Made by a program: the position numbers and the translations under genes
The notes under the pieces: model-generated
Databases searched by the model: none
Told to the model about the DNA's origin: nothing
What the model saw: the letters and a program-made list of their open reading frames with translations, nothing else
Part shown: positions 8,426-17,984 of the stretch, in pieces
How the letters are laid out: each line of letters begins with the position of its first letter
Position numbering within the stretch: the first letter of the stretch is position 1
NCBI RefSeq assembly: GCF_007747995.1
Contig: NZ_CP036276.1
Span: 3,773,001-3,837,000, forward strand
DNA from: Symmachiella dynata
GTDB taxonomy: Bacteria; Planctomycetota; Planctomycetia; Planctomycetales; Planctomycetaceae
Length of the DNA: 64,000 nucleotides
Reading direction: 5' to 3'

Positions 8426-10096
8426 TTACGAGGAGAGAAACAAGTTATCGGGCAAGATTTCGCTACGGAGGTGCACGACGCCGCGTTTCAAACGGAATGG
8501 TCGTTGCCCGTGATATTTGTCCCGCTCGCTCCAAACCTCGATGCACTGAAACGCCCGCTGGCAGAATTCTCGCACTTTTGTCGCATCGCCTTCTTCTAGC
8601 GTCTTGCGTAACGAAGCCAATTGCTGCATCGCGAGGTCGATACTCCGGTCACAATCTGCGTCCCGTTGCCGAGACGGCGTTTCTGCCGCTTGGACGTCGC
8701 ATTCGAGGCTTGCCAGGGTTTGTTGCAACACGCGTATATGATCTTGAACGACCGGCAGCATGTCCGCATCAACTTCCACCAACCGCCGCTTGGCCTTGGT
8801 GAGGCTTGATTCGATCTCTCGCATCTCCGCTCGAGTTTTGGCGACGTCGACGCGGTTGGATTTTTGCGTGAGTTGCCGTCGCATTTCGTCCCGCAACTTG
8901 GCTACGTTATCATCGCTCAAGAAATCACCTAAGACGGCCTTGGCGACTGCTTCCAGCAGTTGGTCCTGTCGTGCAGCATTCCGGTCACAGGTTCCTTTGT
9001 GGTCTCCATTCGTGCATTGATAACGAGCAATTCCGTTCTCAGATCGCCCGTTCATTCTACCGCCGCATTTGCCGCAACGAATGATCCCGGTGAACGCATA
9101 GCCACCGCCATTGCGATGTGGCGTTGTCTTCGTGCGGCGCTCCTGCAATCGCTGTTGAACTATGTCGAAGGTTTCGGCGTTGATAATTGCCGGATGGTGG
9201 TCGTCGAAGACAATTCGGTCCGTCTCCACAGTTTTCCCCGGGCGGAAGTCGCTTGTAACTTCGCCTCCCCCGACTGCGTGGTACTTCCCGCAGCGTTTGG
9301 AATTCCAGACATAACGCCCGATGTACGTTTCACATGTTAGGATTGCCCGCACAACTTTCGGCGACCACGTCTTGCTATTTGGAGACTTGATGCCGTCAGC
9401 GTTCAATGCTACGCAGACCCCACGAATGGAAAGCCCATTGCAATAGCCCTCGAAGATTCGTCGAACGACTTTCACCTGCGATGACGGCCCGAGCTTGAGC
9501 GTCTTCTGCTTTACAATGTATCCATATGGGGCGCGGCCCATCCATTCGCCCCGTTTTGCTGCTGCCAGTTTGCCCCGCATTACGTTGCGGCTGAGGTCGC
9601 GCAAGAACGCATGCTTGCCCTCTTGTTTGATGGAGTACATCACGCGGCCAGCGAAGTCGGACCAATCAATCGGCCCGCTGTCGAGCGTCACTAACGCGAC
9701 ACCTGCTTGCACCAGCGGGAACACCCAGTGCCCTGCCTCAATGCTGTCGAACCTGCCGAAGCGGTCTTGGTCCCAAACCAGAATTGCCTGGAAAGTGCCC
9801 TTGGCCGCGTCGGCAATCATTCGGCGAAATTCATGCCGTTTCTCAGTGGCGTCTCCACTGATTCCGACATCGGAGTATTCCGCAACGATGCGATACCCGT
9901 GCTCGGCTGCGTACCTATTGATCGACTTTCGTTGTTCCGGTATCGATTCCGTTTGTTTGTCACTGCTCATTCGCAGATAGGCAACAGCCAGAATCGGTTT
10001 GCCTTTGGTAGCTGCTCTGCTAAGCTTGGTTCTAGTCACGTCGATGCCCTCCATGTCAGGGTTTCGTGATAAGAGCCGCCGCGGTGTTGAAGCCAT
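8426..10096 (-). CDS. Large serine recombinase
   Basis: A 556-residue site-specific recombinase. The resolvase domain (residues ~35-190) has YLRMSSDKQ with the likely nucleophile Ser44, and the RFGR box. The recombinase domain (~205-310) includes APYGYIVK. A zinc ribbon follows (IIRCGKCGGRMNG ... CTNGDHKGTC, ~350-385), then a coiled coil (~395-480) typical of phage and integrative-element integrases. It borders the restriction/defence island and could be the enzyme that inserted it, though no attachment site was found. The start at 10096 has no clear ribosome-binding site; Met15 is an alternative. Confidence 0.9.
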   Translation of the reverse strand: MASTPRRLLSRNPDMEGIDVTRTKLSRAATKGKPILAVAYLRMSSDKQTESIPEQRKSINRYAAEHGYRIVAEYSDVGISGDATEKRHEFRRMIADAAKGTFQAILVWDQDRFGRFDSIEAGHWVFPLVQAGVALVTLDSGPIDWSDFAGRVMYSIKQEGKHAFLRDLSRNVMRGKLAAAKRGEWMGRAPYGYIVKQKTLKLGPSSQVKVVRRIFEGYCNGLSIRGVCVALNADGIKSPNSKTWSPKVVRAILTCETYIGRYVWNSKRCGKYHAVGGGEVTSDFRPGKTVETDRIVFDDHHPAIINAETFDIVQQRLQERRTKTTPHRNGGGYAFTGIIRCGKCGGRMNGRSENGIARYQCTNGDHKGTCDRNAARQDQLLEAVAKAVLGDFLSDDNVAKLRDEMRRQLTQKSNRVDVAKTRAEMREIESSLTKAKRRLVEVDADMLPVVQDHIRVLQQTLASLECDVQAAETPSRQRDADCDRSIDLAMQQLASLRKTLEEGDATKVREFCQRAFQCIEVWSERDKYHGQRPFRLKRGVVHLRSEILPDNLFLSS

Positions 10097-10418
10097 CGTT
10101 GCGGCTCGTTTTATATAATGGGGTTATTTTCGCTCTGACGGCGTGAATTTGCAAGTTCAGATAGTCGTATGTCGAGTTATTGGAGGTGCCATTGGTGTCA
10201 CATTCGTTGTCTTCTTGAGCCGAGTTACTCATAGAGGATCTCGCAGCCCGAAGATCGGCTTACCTACTCGTCCGTAGTGAAAACTTTTCGGATCAATTGC
10301 ACCATTCTGATTCGTATGCATGCCACAATTATTCGCGTCAGAGAATTGCCGGGAAGGTTTTCGCCTCCAAATAGCGGGTTATTTTCATTTCCCAAATATC
10401 GTCAAATAAGGTTGCCAG
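10097..10418. other. Divergent intergenic region
   Basis: About 320 AT-rich bases between the serine recombinase and the plus-strand genes. No coding signal is seen. By position it could carry promoters for both sides and possibly an attachment site for the recombinase, but I could not identify one. Confidence 0.4.
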
Positions 10419-10886
10419 ATGAAATTTGTGATCGCCGGAGTTGATCGTGTTACAGGCGCGGAACGACGAATTGAAGTTGAGGCAGAAAGTGAAAAAGAAG
10501 CCCTCGCAATGGCGAGTGCTGAGGGCATCATGCCGACCTCTGCACGGGCGTCGAAGAAACCAAAGCCGCAGCCAAAATCTCCCGCTCCTCCCGTTCCAGA
10601 CTCAGTTCCCGGGCCGTACACCTACAAGATGGTTCAAATCTATCTCGGACTGCAAGTCGTCAATGAACGTGGGAACGAAGCTGCGCACCATATGCAAACT
10701 GCAGTTAATGAGTGGGCAGAACATGGATGGGAGTTTTATCGCGCAGATAGATTTGATGTATTTGAGCCGCCGGGATGCATAGGGATTCTATTGTCTGGAC
10801 TAGGGATTTGGGGAAGTGGATTAGGGAAAGTGTCGCACTATCACGTGCTGACATTTCGCAGTCCCCATCCGCGACATGAGTTTTAG
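10419..10886 (+). CDS. Hypothetical protein with DUF4177-like C-terminal half
   Basis: A 155-residue cytoplasmic protein. Residues 1-40 form a small beta-alpha unit (VIAGVDRVTGAERRIEVEAE followed by an EALAMASAEG helix). A Pro/Lys-rich linker spans ~42-65. The second half (YKMVQIYLGLQVV, a helix ending in NEWAEHGWEFYRAD, then YHVLTFRSP) resembles DUF4177-type small domains. The start is supported by AAGG before the ATG. It opens the plus-strand island ahead of the restriction gene with a ~200-base gap. Function is unknown. Confidence 0.6.
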   Translation: MKFVIAGVDRVTGAERRIEVEAESEKEALAMASAEGIMPTSARASKKPKPQPKSPAPPVPDSVPGPYTYKMVQIYLGLQVVNERGNEAAHHMQTAVNEWAEHGWEFYRADRFDVFEPPGCIGILLSGLGIWGSGLGKVSHYHVLTFRSPHPRHEF

Positions 10887-11091
10887 AAAATCCCGTTTTC
10901 TGATTCCTACCGCATTTTGCCACCACAGCGGCATATCAACTCCTTTACATCCCCGCGCATTCCTGGTCTACTGGATTGCTTAATTGCGCTCGGGGACAAA
11001 CGCGCTTCCCGTCGCTCACTTTGGCATTCGCCGAAAATCTGTGCTGGCCTGTCATTTCCGTTCAGCGATTTTTGGCTAGGTGGGTGGTTCC

Positions 11092-14000
11092 ATGACCGAG
11101 GATTTCTTTTCGCAGCCTATTCTTAATTCCCCCTACGAATACCCTGGGCGGCATTGGGGGCTCGACAGTTCCCATCAACCCACGAACCGAATTGTCGAGG
11201 CACGGCGGATTTCGGCCTATATGACGCCGATTCCAAAGCCGAAAAAACGCAAGGGCAAGTCCGCTCAAAAGGAAATTGTATTTGAAGATGAAGCAGGCGT
11301 CTCGACCGAAGAGCAGCAATATGATCCGACGCCCATCATCAATGAGATTCGAAAGAAGCTGGACTTCTGGCGATCGATTCCCGATCCAACAAAGTGGGAC
11401 GTGACGCCCGACACGGCGCGCCTGCTGCAGTATTGGCGGCATCACGACTTCCAGGGCATTCGTCCGTTCTTCTGCCAAGTCGAAGCGGTCGAGGCCGCTA
11501 TATGGCTCACCGAAGTTGCGCCAAAACGCCGCAAGGGCGAAACGCATATCTTGGAACATCTCGAAAACGCCAACGCGCAATCCAACCCCGAACTTATGCG
11601 ACTTGCGCTGAAGCTGGCGACGGGGGCGGGCAAAACTACCGTCATGGCCATGTTGATCGCTTGGCAGACGATCAACGCGGTGCGGCGGCCGAACAGTAAG
11701 CGGTTTACGCGGGGGTTTTTGATCGTGGCGCCTGGAATCACGATCCGTGATCGACTTCGAGTGTTATTACCGAATGACCCCGACAGCTACTACAAAAACC
11801 GCGAACTTGTCCCGCACGACATGCTGCAGGACCTGGAGCGGGCGAAGATCGTCATTACGAATTTCCATGCCTTTAAGCTGCGGGAACGCACCGATGTCTC
11901 CAAGGGCACGCGGGCGGCGCTGGAAGGGTGGCGCAATGAGTCTATCGACACTCTGGAAACCGAGGGCCAGATGGTCCAGCGGGTGATGCCCGAACTGATG
12001 GGCCTCAAGAATATCTTGGTCCTCAACGACGAAGCGCACCACTGTTACCGAGCCAAACCACCTGAACCCGATGACGTTGACCTCAAAGGTGACGAAAAGA
12101 AGGAAGCCGAGGAAAATACCAAGGCGGCCCGCATGTGGATTTCGGGGCTGGAGGCGGTCAACCGGAAGTTAGGCATCTCGCGGGTGATTGACCTCTCAGC
12201 CACCCCGTTTTTCCTTTCCGGTTCCGGGTATGCCGAAGGCACGTTGTTTCCGTGGACGATGAGCGATTTTTCGTTGATGGACGCGATTGAGTGCGGCATC
12301 GTCAAATTGCCCCGCGTACCTGTCGCCGACAACATTTCCGGCGAGGACATGCCCAAGTTTCGCAACTTGTGGGAACACATTGGCAAGCGGATGCCCAAGA
12401 AGCGTCGCGTTAAGGGCAAGCCGCTCGATCCGCTCAGCCTGCCTGTTGAACTGCAGACGGCCCTACAGGCCCTGTACGGTCATTATGCGAAGACGTACGA
12501 GCTTTGGCAAAAAGAGGGCATCGATGTGCCTCCCTGCTTTATTGTTGTATGTAACAACACCTCGTCCTCAAAATTGGTCTATGATTTCATCTCCGGCTTC
12601 GACCGCGAAAATGATGACGGGACCACGTCTCTGGAAAACGGCCGCTTGGAGTTGTTCCGCAATTACGACGAACACGGTACGCGCCTGGCCAAGCCAAGGA
12701 CTTTGTTGATCGATAGTGAGCAATTGGAATCGGGCGACGCACTCGACAAAAATTTTCGTGAAATGGCTGCCGATGAAATCGAACGATTCCGACGCGAAAT
12801 CGTTGAGCGCACTGGCAATCCCGAAGCCGGTGAAAAAATCACTGACCAGGACCTGCTCCGCGAGGTCATGAACACCGTCGGCAAAAGGGGGCAGCTCGGT
12901 GAATCGATCCGCTGCGTCGTTTCTGTCTCGATGCTCACCGAGGGTTGGGATGCAAATACGGTAACCCACGTTTTGGGCGTGCGGGCATTCGGCACCCAAT
13001 TGTTGTGCGAACAGGTGATCGGCCGCGCGCTGCGTCGGCAGTCTTATGACCTCAACGAAAATAATTTGTTCAACGTCGAATATGCTGACGTTTTGGGTAT
13101 CCCGTTTGACTTCACCGCTAAGCCGGTCGTCGCGCCGCCGCAACGTCCGCGCGATACAATTCAGGTCAAGGCAGTCCGTCCTGATCGAGACGAATTGGAA
13201 ATCAAGTTCCCGCACGTCGATGGTTACCGTGTCGAGTTGCCCGACGAACGACTGACAGCAGAATTTGGCGATGATGCCACGCTTGTGCTCACGCCTGATC
13301 TGGTCGGGCCGTCCGTCACCAACAACCAGGGAATCATCGGTGAAGGCGTCGATCTGACACTGGAACACACCAAGGACATGCGGCCGTCCACGGTCCTGTT
13401 TCACGTTGCCAAGCGGCTGCTCTACAAAAAATTCCGCGATCCTGGCGAAGCCCCAAAGTTGCACCTTTTCGGGCAATTGAAGCGGATCACCAAGCAGTGG
13501 GTCGGCGATCATTTGGTTTGCAAGGGTGGGACCTATCCGGCTCAATTGCTGTATCAAGAATTGGCCGATATGGCGTGCGAGCGGATCTTCAAAGGCATCA
13601 CCACCACGCTCATTGGCGACAACGCCGTACATATCGTGCCGGATGCCTATAACCCCATCGGCTCCACGAATTTCGTCAACTTCACCACGTCGAAACGCGA
13701 CCGCTGGCAAACTGCCCATAACAAATGCCACGTCAATTGGGCGATTCTGGACAGCGACTGGGAAGGGGAATTCTGCCGGATCGCCGAAGGCCATCCCCGT
13801 GTGCTCTCCTACGTCAAAAACCACAATTTGGGACTCAAGGTACCCTACCTGATGGGTTCGACGCCGCGCACGTATATCCCCGATTACATCGTCCTGGTTG
13901 ACGATGGGCATGGCAAGGAAGACCCACTGCACCTCATCGTCGAAATCAAGGGCTATCGCGGCGAGGATGCCAAGGAGAAGGCCAGCACGATGAAAACCTA

Positions 14001-14169
14001 CTGGGTACCCGGTGTGAACAATGCGGGTGAATATGGACGTTGGGCGTTCGCGGAGTTCACCGATGTCTATGCGATGCAGTCGGATTTCGCGGAAGTGGTC
14101 GAGGCGGAATTTAATAATATGATAGCGGCTATCAGCATGATGAGTGTCGAACACGCGAACGATGCGTAA
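11092..14169 (+). CDS. Type III-like restriction enzyme, helicase plus nuclease
   Basis: A 1025-residue ATP-dependent endonuclease subunit. The helicase part shows Walker A (LATGAGKTT, ~176-184), Walker B/DEAH (NDEAHHCYR, ~311-319), the SATPF motif (~367) and the VIGRALRRQSYD motif VI region. The C-terminus carries a PD-(D/E)XK-type nuclease (YIPDYIVLVDD, then HLIVEIKGYRG, ~928-955). The start at 11092 is chosen over an upstream GTG at 11080 because AGGTGGG lies seven bases before it. It is intact and pairs with the interrupted methyltransferase at 15089-17983, with dinD between. It should cut DNA not modified by its partner. Confidence 0.9.
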   Translation: MTEDFFSQPILNSPYEYPGRHWGLDSSHQPTNRIVEARRISAYMTPIPKPKKRKGKSAQKEIVFEDEAGVSTEEQQYDPTPIINEIRKKLDFWRSIPDPTKWDVTPDTARLLQYWRHHDFQGIRPFFCQVEAVEAAIWLTEVAPKRRKGETHILEHLENANAQSNPELMRLALKLATGAGKTTVMAMLIAWQTINAVRRPNSKRFTRGFLIVAPGITIRDRLRVLLPNDPDSYYKNRELVPHDMLQDLERAKIVITNFHAFKLRERTDVSKGTRAALEGWRNESIDTLETEGQMVQRVMPELMGLKNILVLNDEAHHCYRAKPPEPDDVDLKGDEKKEAEENTKAARMWISGLEAVNRKLGISRVIDLSATPFFLSGSGYAEGTLFPWTMSDFSLMDAIECGIVKLPRVPVADNISGEDMPKFRNLWEHIGKRMPKKRRVKGKPLDPLSLPVELQTALQALYGHYAKTYELWQKEGIDVPPCFIVVCNNTSSSKLVYDFISGFDRENDDGTTSLENGRLELFRNYDEHGTRLAKPRTLLIDSEQLESGDALDKNFREMAADEIERFRREIVERTGNPEAGEKITDQDLLREVMNTVGKRGQLGESIRCVVSVSMLTEGWDANTVTHVLGVRAFGTQLLCEQVIGRALRRQSYDLNENNLFNVEYADVLGIPFDFTAKPVVAPPQRPRDTIQVKAVRPDRDELEIKFPHVDGYRVELPDERLTAEFGDDATLVLTPDLVGPSVTNNQGIIGEGVDLTLEHTKDMRPSTVLFHVAKRLLYKKFRDPGEAPKLHLFGQLKRITKQWVGDHLVCKGGTYPAQLLYQELADMACERIFKGITTTLIGDNAVHIVPDAYNPIGSTNFVNFTTSKRDRWQTAHNKCHVNWAILDSDWEGEFCRIAEGHPRVLSYVKNHNLGLKVPYLMGSTPRTYIPDYIVLVDDGHGKEDPLHLIVEIKGYRGEDAKEKASTMKTYWVPGVNNAGEYGRWAFAEFTDVYAMQSDFAEVVEAEFNNMIAAISMMSVEHANDA

Positions 14170-14230
14170 GTCGTGTTTATGGAGCTGGTACGACAATTTT
14201 TTGTCGGCGCTCGCCGACCTGGGGGATTCG

Positions 14231-15088
14231 ATGAAGCACGAAACGGTTATTGAATTGACAGACACATTCGAAGGTCATGCGCAGCAGACGGAGGACGGCG
14301 TCGAGTTTTGGCTGGCGCGTGATTTGCAACATCTATTGGGATACAAGGAATGGCGAAACTTTTCGACTGTGATTTCCAGGGCGAAAACGGCATGCGAGGT
14401 GTCTGGGAACGCGATTGAAGACCATTTTGTTGATGTCAACAAAATGGTCGACTTGGGGTCAGGGAGTACTCGCGAAATCGATGACATGATGCTCACCCGC
14501 TATGCCTGCTACCTTATCGCCCAAAATGGTGACCCCCAGAAAGAACCAATTGCATTCGCGCAGACCTACTTTGCGATGCAGACCCGAAAGGCGGAACTCA
14601 TCGAGCAACGATTACTCGAATCGGAACGGGTATCTGCTCGACAAATACTGACGGTAACAGAAAAGGAATTGTCGTCAGTCATTTACCAACAGACCGGCAG
14701 TGATAAGAACTTTGGGATCATTCGAAGCAAAGGCGACCAGGCGTTGTTTGGCAAATCAACCCAAGCAATGAAGTCGCAATGGAATGTCCCAGCAAAACGT
14801 CCGTTGGCAGATTTTGCGCCAACGATCGTCTTAAAAGCTAAGGACTTTGCAACCGAAATCACGATTCACAATGCCAAAGAACATCAACTCGGCACCGAAA
14901 AGGCAATTTCAAACGAGCATATTACCAATAACAAGGCCGTCCGCCAGACCTTAATCAATCGAGGCATTCGACCCGAAATGCTCTCCCCTGCAGAAGATGT
15001 CAAAAAGGTTGAACGCCGTTTGGCATCAGAAGAAAAGAAGTCGCTAAAGAACCCTGATGCTCTCGGATTGGAAAGCAACGAAGAATAA
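14231..15088 (+). CDS. dinD: DNA-damage-inducible protein D
   Basis: A 285-residue protein matching the DinD family: an N-terminal BRO-like domain (WLARDLQHLLGYKEWRNF, residues ~20-40), DDMMLTRYACYLIAQNGDP (~90-110), FAQTYFAMQTRK, and a C-terminal half with NKAVRQTLINRGIRPE. In E. coli DinD is LexA-regulated and inhibits RecA filament activity. The start at 14231 is chosen because GGGGGA precedes it. The stop codon abuts the methyltransferase ATG. Its place between restriction and modification genes suggests a role in the damage response to restriction, which is inference. Confidence 0.88.
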   Translation: MKHETVIELTDTFEGHAQQTEDGVEFWLARDLQHLLGYKEWRNFSTVISRAKTACEVSGNAIEDHFVDVNKMVDLGSGSTREIDDMMLTRYACYLIAQNGDPQKEPIAFAQTYFAMQTRKAELIEQRLLESERVSARQILTVTEKELSSVIYQQTGSDKNFGIIRSKGDQALFGKSTQAMKSQWNVPAKRPLADFAPTIVLKAKDFATEITIHNAKEHQLGTEKAISNEHITNNKAVRQTLINRGIRPEMLSPAEDVKKVERRLASEEKKSLKNPDALGLESNEE

Positions 15089-17983
15089 ATGGCGAAGAAA
15101 AAAACAACCAAAAAGAAAGCCACCAAAAAAACCGTCGAGGCCCTCACCCACGACGACGCTCGGCGCCCCAACATCCCCACCGCGGAACTGCAGTCGGTGA
15201 TGGGGGCGGATGAGCAGAATCCGATTCGCGTTGCCTATGAGCGGCGCAATCGTGACCTCGACCCGCAGTTGGTTTGGCGGGGCAAGGATGAGCAGGATTG
15301 GTCTGATTTGGTTGTGCATGCGCCGCCGCTGTATATCCAGGAAAAGGTGCATCCCAAGGTGCTCGTCGAGGATCTGTTGCGGGAGAGCGAAGCCCGCGCA
15401 GGGGCGGGTCAGGAGCAGCAGTTGGACCTGTTCGCCGACTTCAACGGGCTGCCGGACGCCGGGAAATCGGCCGAGTTTTATCAGCACGAAGGGAACTGGA
15501 CCAACCGCATGATCCTGGGCGACAGCCTGCAGGTGATGGCGTCGCTGGCCGAGCGCGAAGGGCTGCGGGGCAAGGTGCAGTGCATCTACATCGACCCGCC
15601 CTAGGGCATCAAATTCAACTCCAACTTCCAGTGGTCGACGACCAGCCGCGACGTGAAGGACGGCAAGGCCGACCACATCACCCGCGAGCCGGAGCAGGTC
15701 AAGGCGTTCCGCGATACTTGGCGGGATGGGATTCACTCGTATTTGACGTATTTGCGTGACCGGTTGACGGTTGCGCGGGATTTGCTCGCGGATACGGGTT
15801 CGGTGTTTGTTCAAATCGGCGATGAGAATTTACACCGTGTGCGTTCCGTTATGGACGAGGTGTTCGGCGAACAAAACTTTGCAAAGCTGATATTTTTCAA
15901 GAAGACGGCTGGAGACACCAGTCGGCTAATGCCAGCAATGGGTGACTACATTGTTTGGTTTGCAAAGAATATTGACATGGTTAAATTTCGACCGGTCTTT
16001 GTCAGCAAGATTCTCGGTCAGGGTTCTGGTGAGTTTTATTCAAACATCTGTTCTCCCGATGGTAGCGAATACCGCTCAATGTCTAAGGAGGAAAAACTAA
16101 ATCCATCTTTAATCCCGAAAGGATGGCTGCCGTTTACAAGCGCAGACTTGAAGCGGGCAGGCTTTAGTCCTACCGCCACATTCGAGTACGAATATCACGG
16201 CAAAGCTTTCCATCCAGGATCAACTAGGCAGTGGAAAACGAATCGTGAAGGTATGCACCGCCTAAATGCAGCGAGTTGGCTTCATCCAATCGGGGAACAC
16301 CTTCGCTATCGGCGATTCTTCAAAGACTTTTCCGTGAGTCTCATGGGCAACAATTGGACTGACACGGAAACGGGCAGTTTTATTCAGGATAAAGTGTATG
16401 TTGTTCAAACTGGTGCGAAAGTCGTCGAACGATGTCTACTAATGGCGTCTGATCCTGGTGACCTCGTGATCGACCCCACCTGCGGGTCAGGCACCACGGC
16501 TTACGTCGCCGAACATTGGGGCCGACGCTGGATAACCATCGACACATCCCGCGTCGCACTAGCGCTGGCTCGCGCAAGAATCATGGGGGCACGCTACCCC
16601 TACTACCTGTTGGCCGACAGCCCGGAAGGCAAACAAAAGGAAGCCGAGGTCACCCGCACCGAACCGTCCACCGCGCCGACATACGGCAACATTCGCCAGG
16701 GGTTTGTTTACGAGCGCGTCCCGCACATCACACTCAAATCGATCGCCAACAACGCTGAAATCGACGTGATCTGGGAGAAATTCCAGGAGACGCTCGAACC
16801 GCTTCGGAAAAGTTTGAATGGTGAAGTGGGAAGAGTGAAAGCTAAAATTGAAAAGAAGAATCCACAAGATCCGATTCTTCAAACCTCACCCTTCAAACTT
16901 CACCCTTTCGAGGAGTGGGAAATCCCCCGCGAGGCGGCGGATGATTGGTCCAAAGCGGCGAAGAAACTGCACGCCGACTGGTGGCAGGCCCGCATCGCCC
17001 GGCAGCAGGAAATCGACGCTTCGATCGCCGCCAAAGCGGACCACGAGTACCTGTACGACAAGCCGTACGAGGACAAGAAAAAAGTCCGCGTCGCCGGGCC
17101 GTTCACCGTCGAAAGCATTTCCCCGCACCGCGTACTGGGCGTGGATGAAGACGACGAACTGATCGACGACCGCAGCCCCAAGGCCGACAGCGGCGACGGG
17201 AAGGCCGATTTCGTGCAGATGGTTCTGGATAACCTGCAGACCTCCGGCGTGCAACAATCGGCCAAGGCGGACCGCATCACGTTCACGTCGATCAGCGGCT
17301 GGCCCGGCCAGTACATCGCCGCCGAGGCCCGCTACGTCGAAGGGGAATCGGAAGACGCGCCGGAAAAGCGGGCGGGCATTTTCATCGGCCCGGAATTCGG
17401 CACCGTCGCCCGGCAAGACCTGGTGCGCGCCGCCCGCGAGGCGGGGGATGCGGGCTTCGACGTAGTGATCGCCTGCGCCTTCAACTTCGACGCCCATTCG
17501 GCGGAATTCAACAAGCTGGGAGCAATCCCGGTCCTCAAGGCCCGCATGAACGCCGACCTGCACATGGCTGACGATTTGAAAAACACCGGCAAGGGCAACC
17601 TGTTCGTGATCTTCGGCGAACCGGACATCGACATCCTCGACGCGGCCGACGGGCAGATTCAGGTCAAGATCAACGGCGTCGATGTGTTCCACCCCCAAAC
17701 CGGCGAAGTGCACAGCGACGACGCCGACGGCATAGCCTGCTGGTTCGTCGACACGGACTACAACGAAGAGAGTTTCTTCGTCCGCCACGCCTACTTCCTC
17801 GGCGCCAACGACCCCTACAAGTCGCTCAAGACGACCCTCAAAGCCGAAATCGACCGCGACGCCTGGGAGTCGTTAAACAGCGACACCTCAAGGCCGTTTG
17901 AAAAACCGAAGAGCGGGCGGATTGCGGTGAAGGTGATTAATCATTTGGGTGATGAGGTTATGAAAGTGTTTCGGGTGGAGTGA
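15089..17983 (+). pseudogene. Type III-like DNA methyltransferase (Mod) with an amber stop at DPPY
   Basis: The frame 15089-17983 encodes a beta-class site-specific methyltransferase of ~960 residues, broken by one in-frame TAG at 15602-15604. The residues before it are YIDPP and those after it are GIKFNSNFQ, so the stop replaces the tyrosine of motif IV DPPY. Motif I follows later (VIDPTCGSGTTAY, ~463-475). A basic tail (KKKTTKKKATKK) opens the protein. Everything after the stop is in frame to 17983, and an internal ATG lies at 15653. The segment ~15870-16440, the expected target-recognition region, is visibly more AT-rich than the flanks. Possible explanations are a real nonsense mutation, amber suppression or an assembly error. 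Confidence 0.88.
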
Positions 17984-17984
17984 C

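Noticed and set aside
12568-14265. A 565-codon open frame antisense to the restriction enzyme gene
   Set aside because: It lies opposite a clearly conserved helicase/nuclease gene, shows no domain, and has His/Asp/Val-rich composition typical of the antisense frame of a GC-rich gene.
15602-15604. TAG read as pyrrolysine
   Set aside because: No pyl genes are visible and the replaced residue is a catalytic tyrosine, so mutation, tyrosine suppression or sequence error is far more likely.
15044-15814. A 256-codon minus-strand frame across the Mod start and amber codon
   Set aside because: Antisense to conserved Mod sequence; its continuity says nothing about the TAG, which lies in the plus frame.
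16886-17788. A 300-codon open frame antisense to the methyltransferase
   Set aside because: Mirror frame of the GC-rich C-terminal part of Mod; no motif and no ribosome-binding site.
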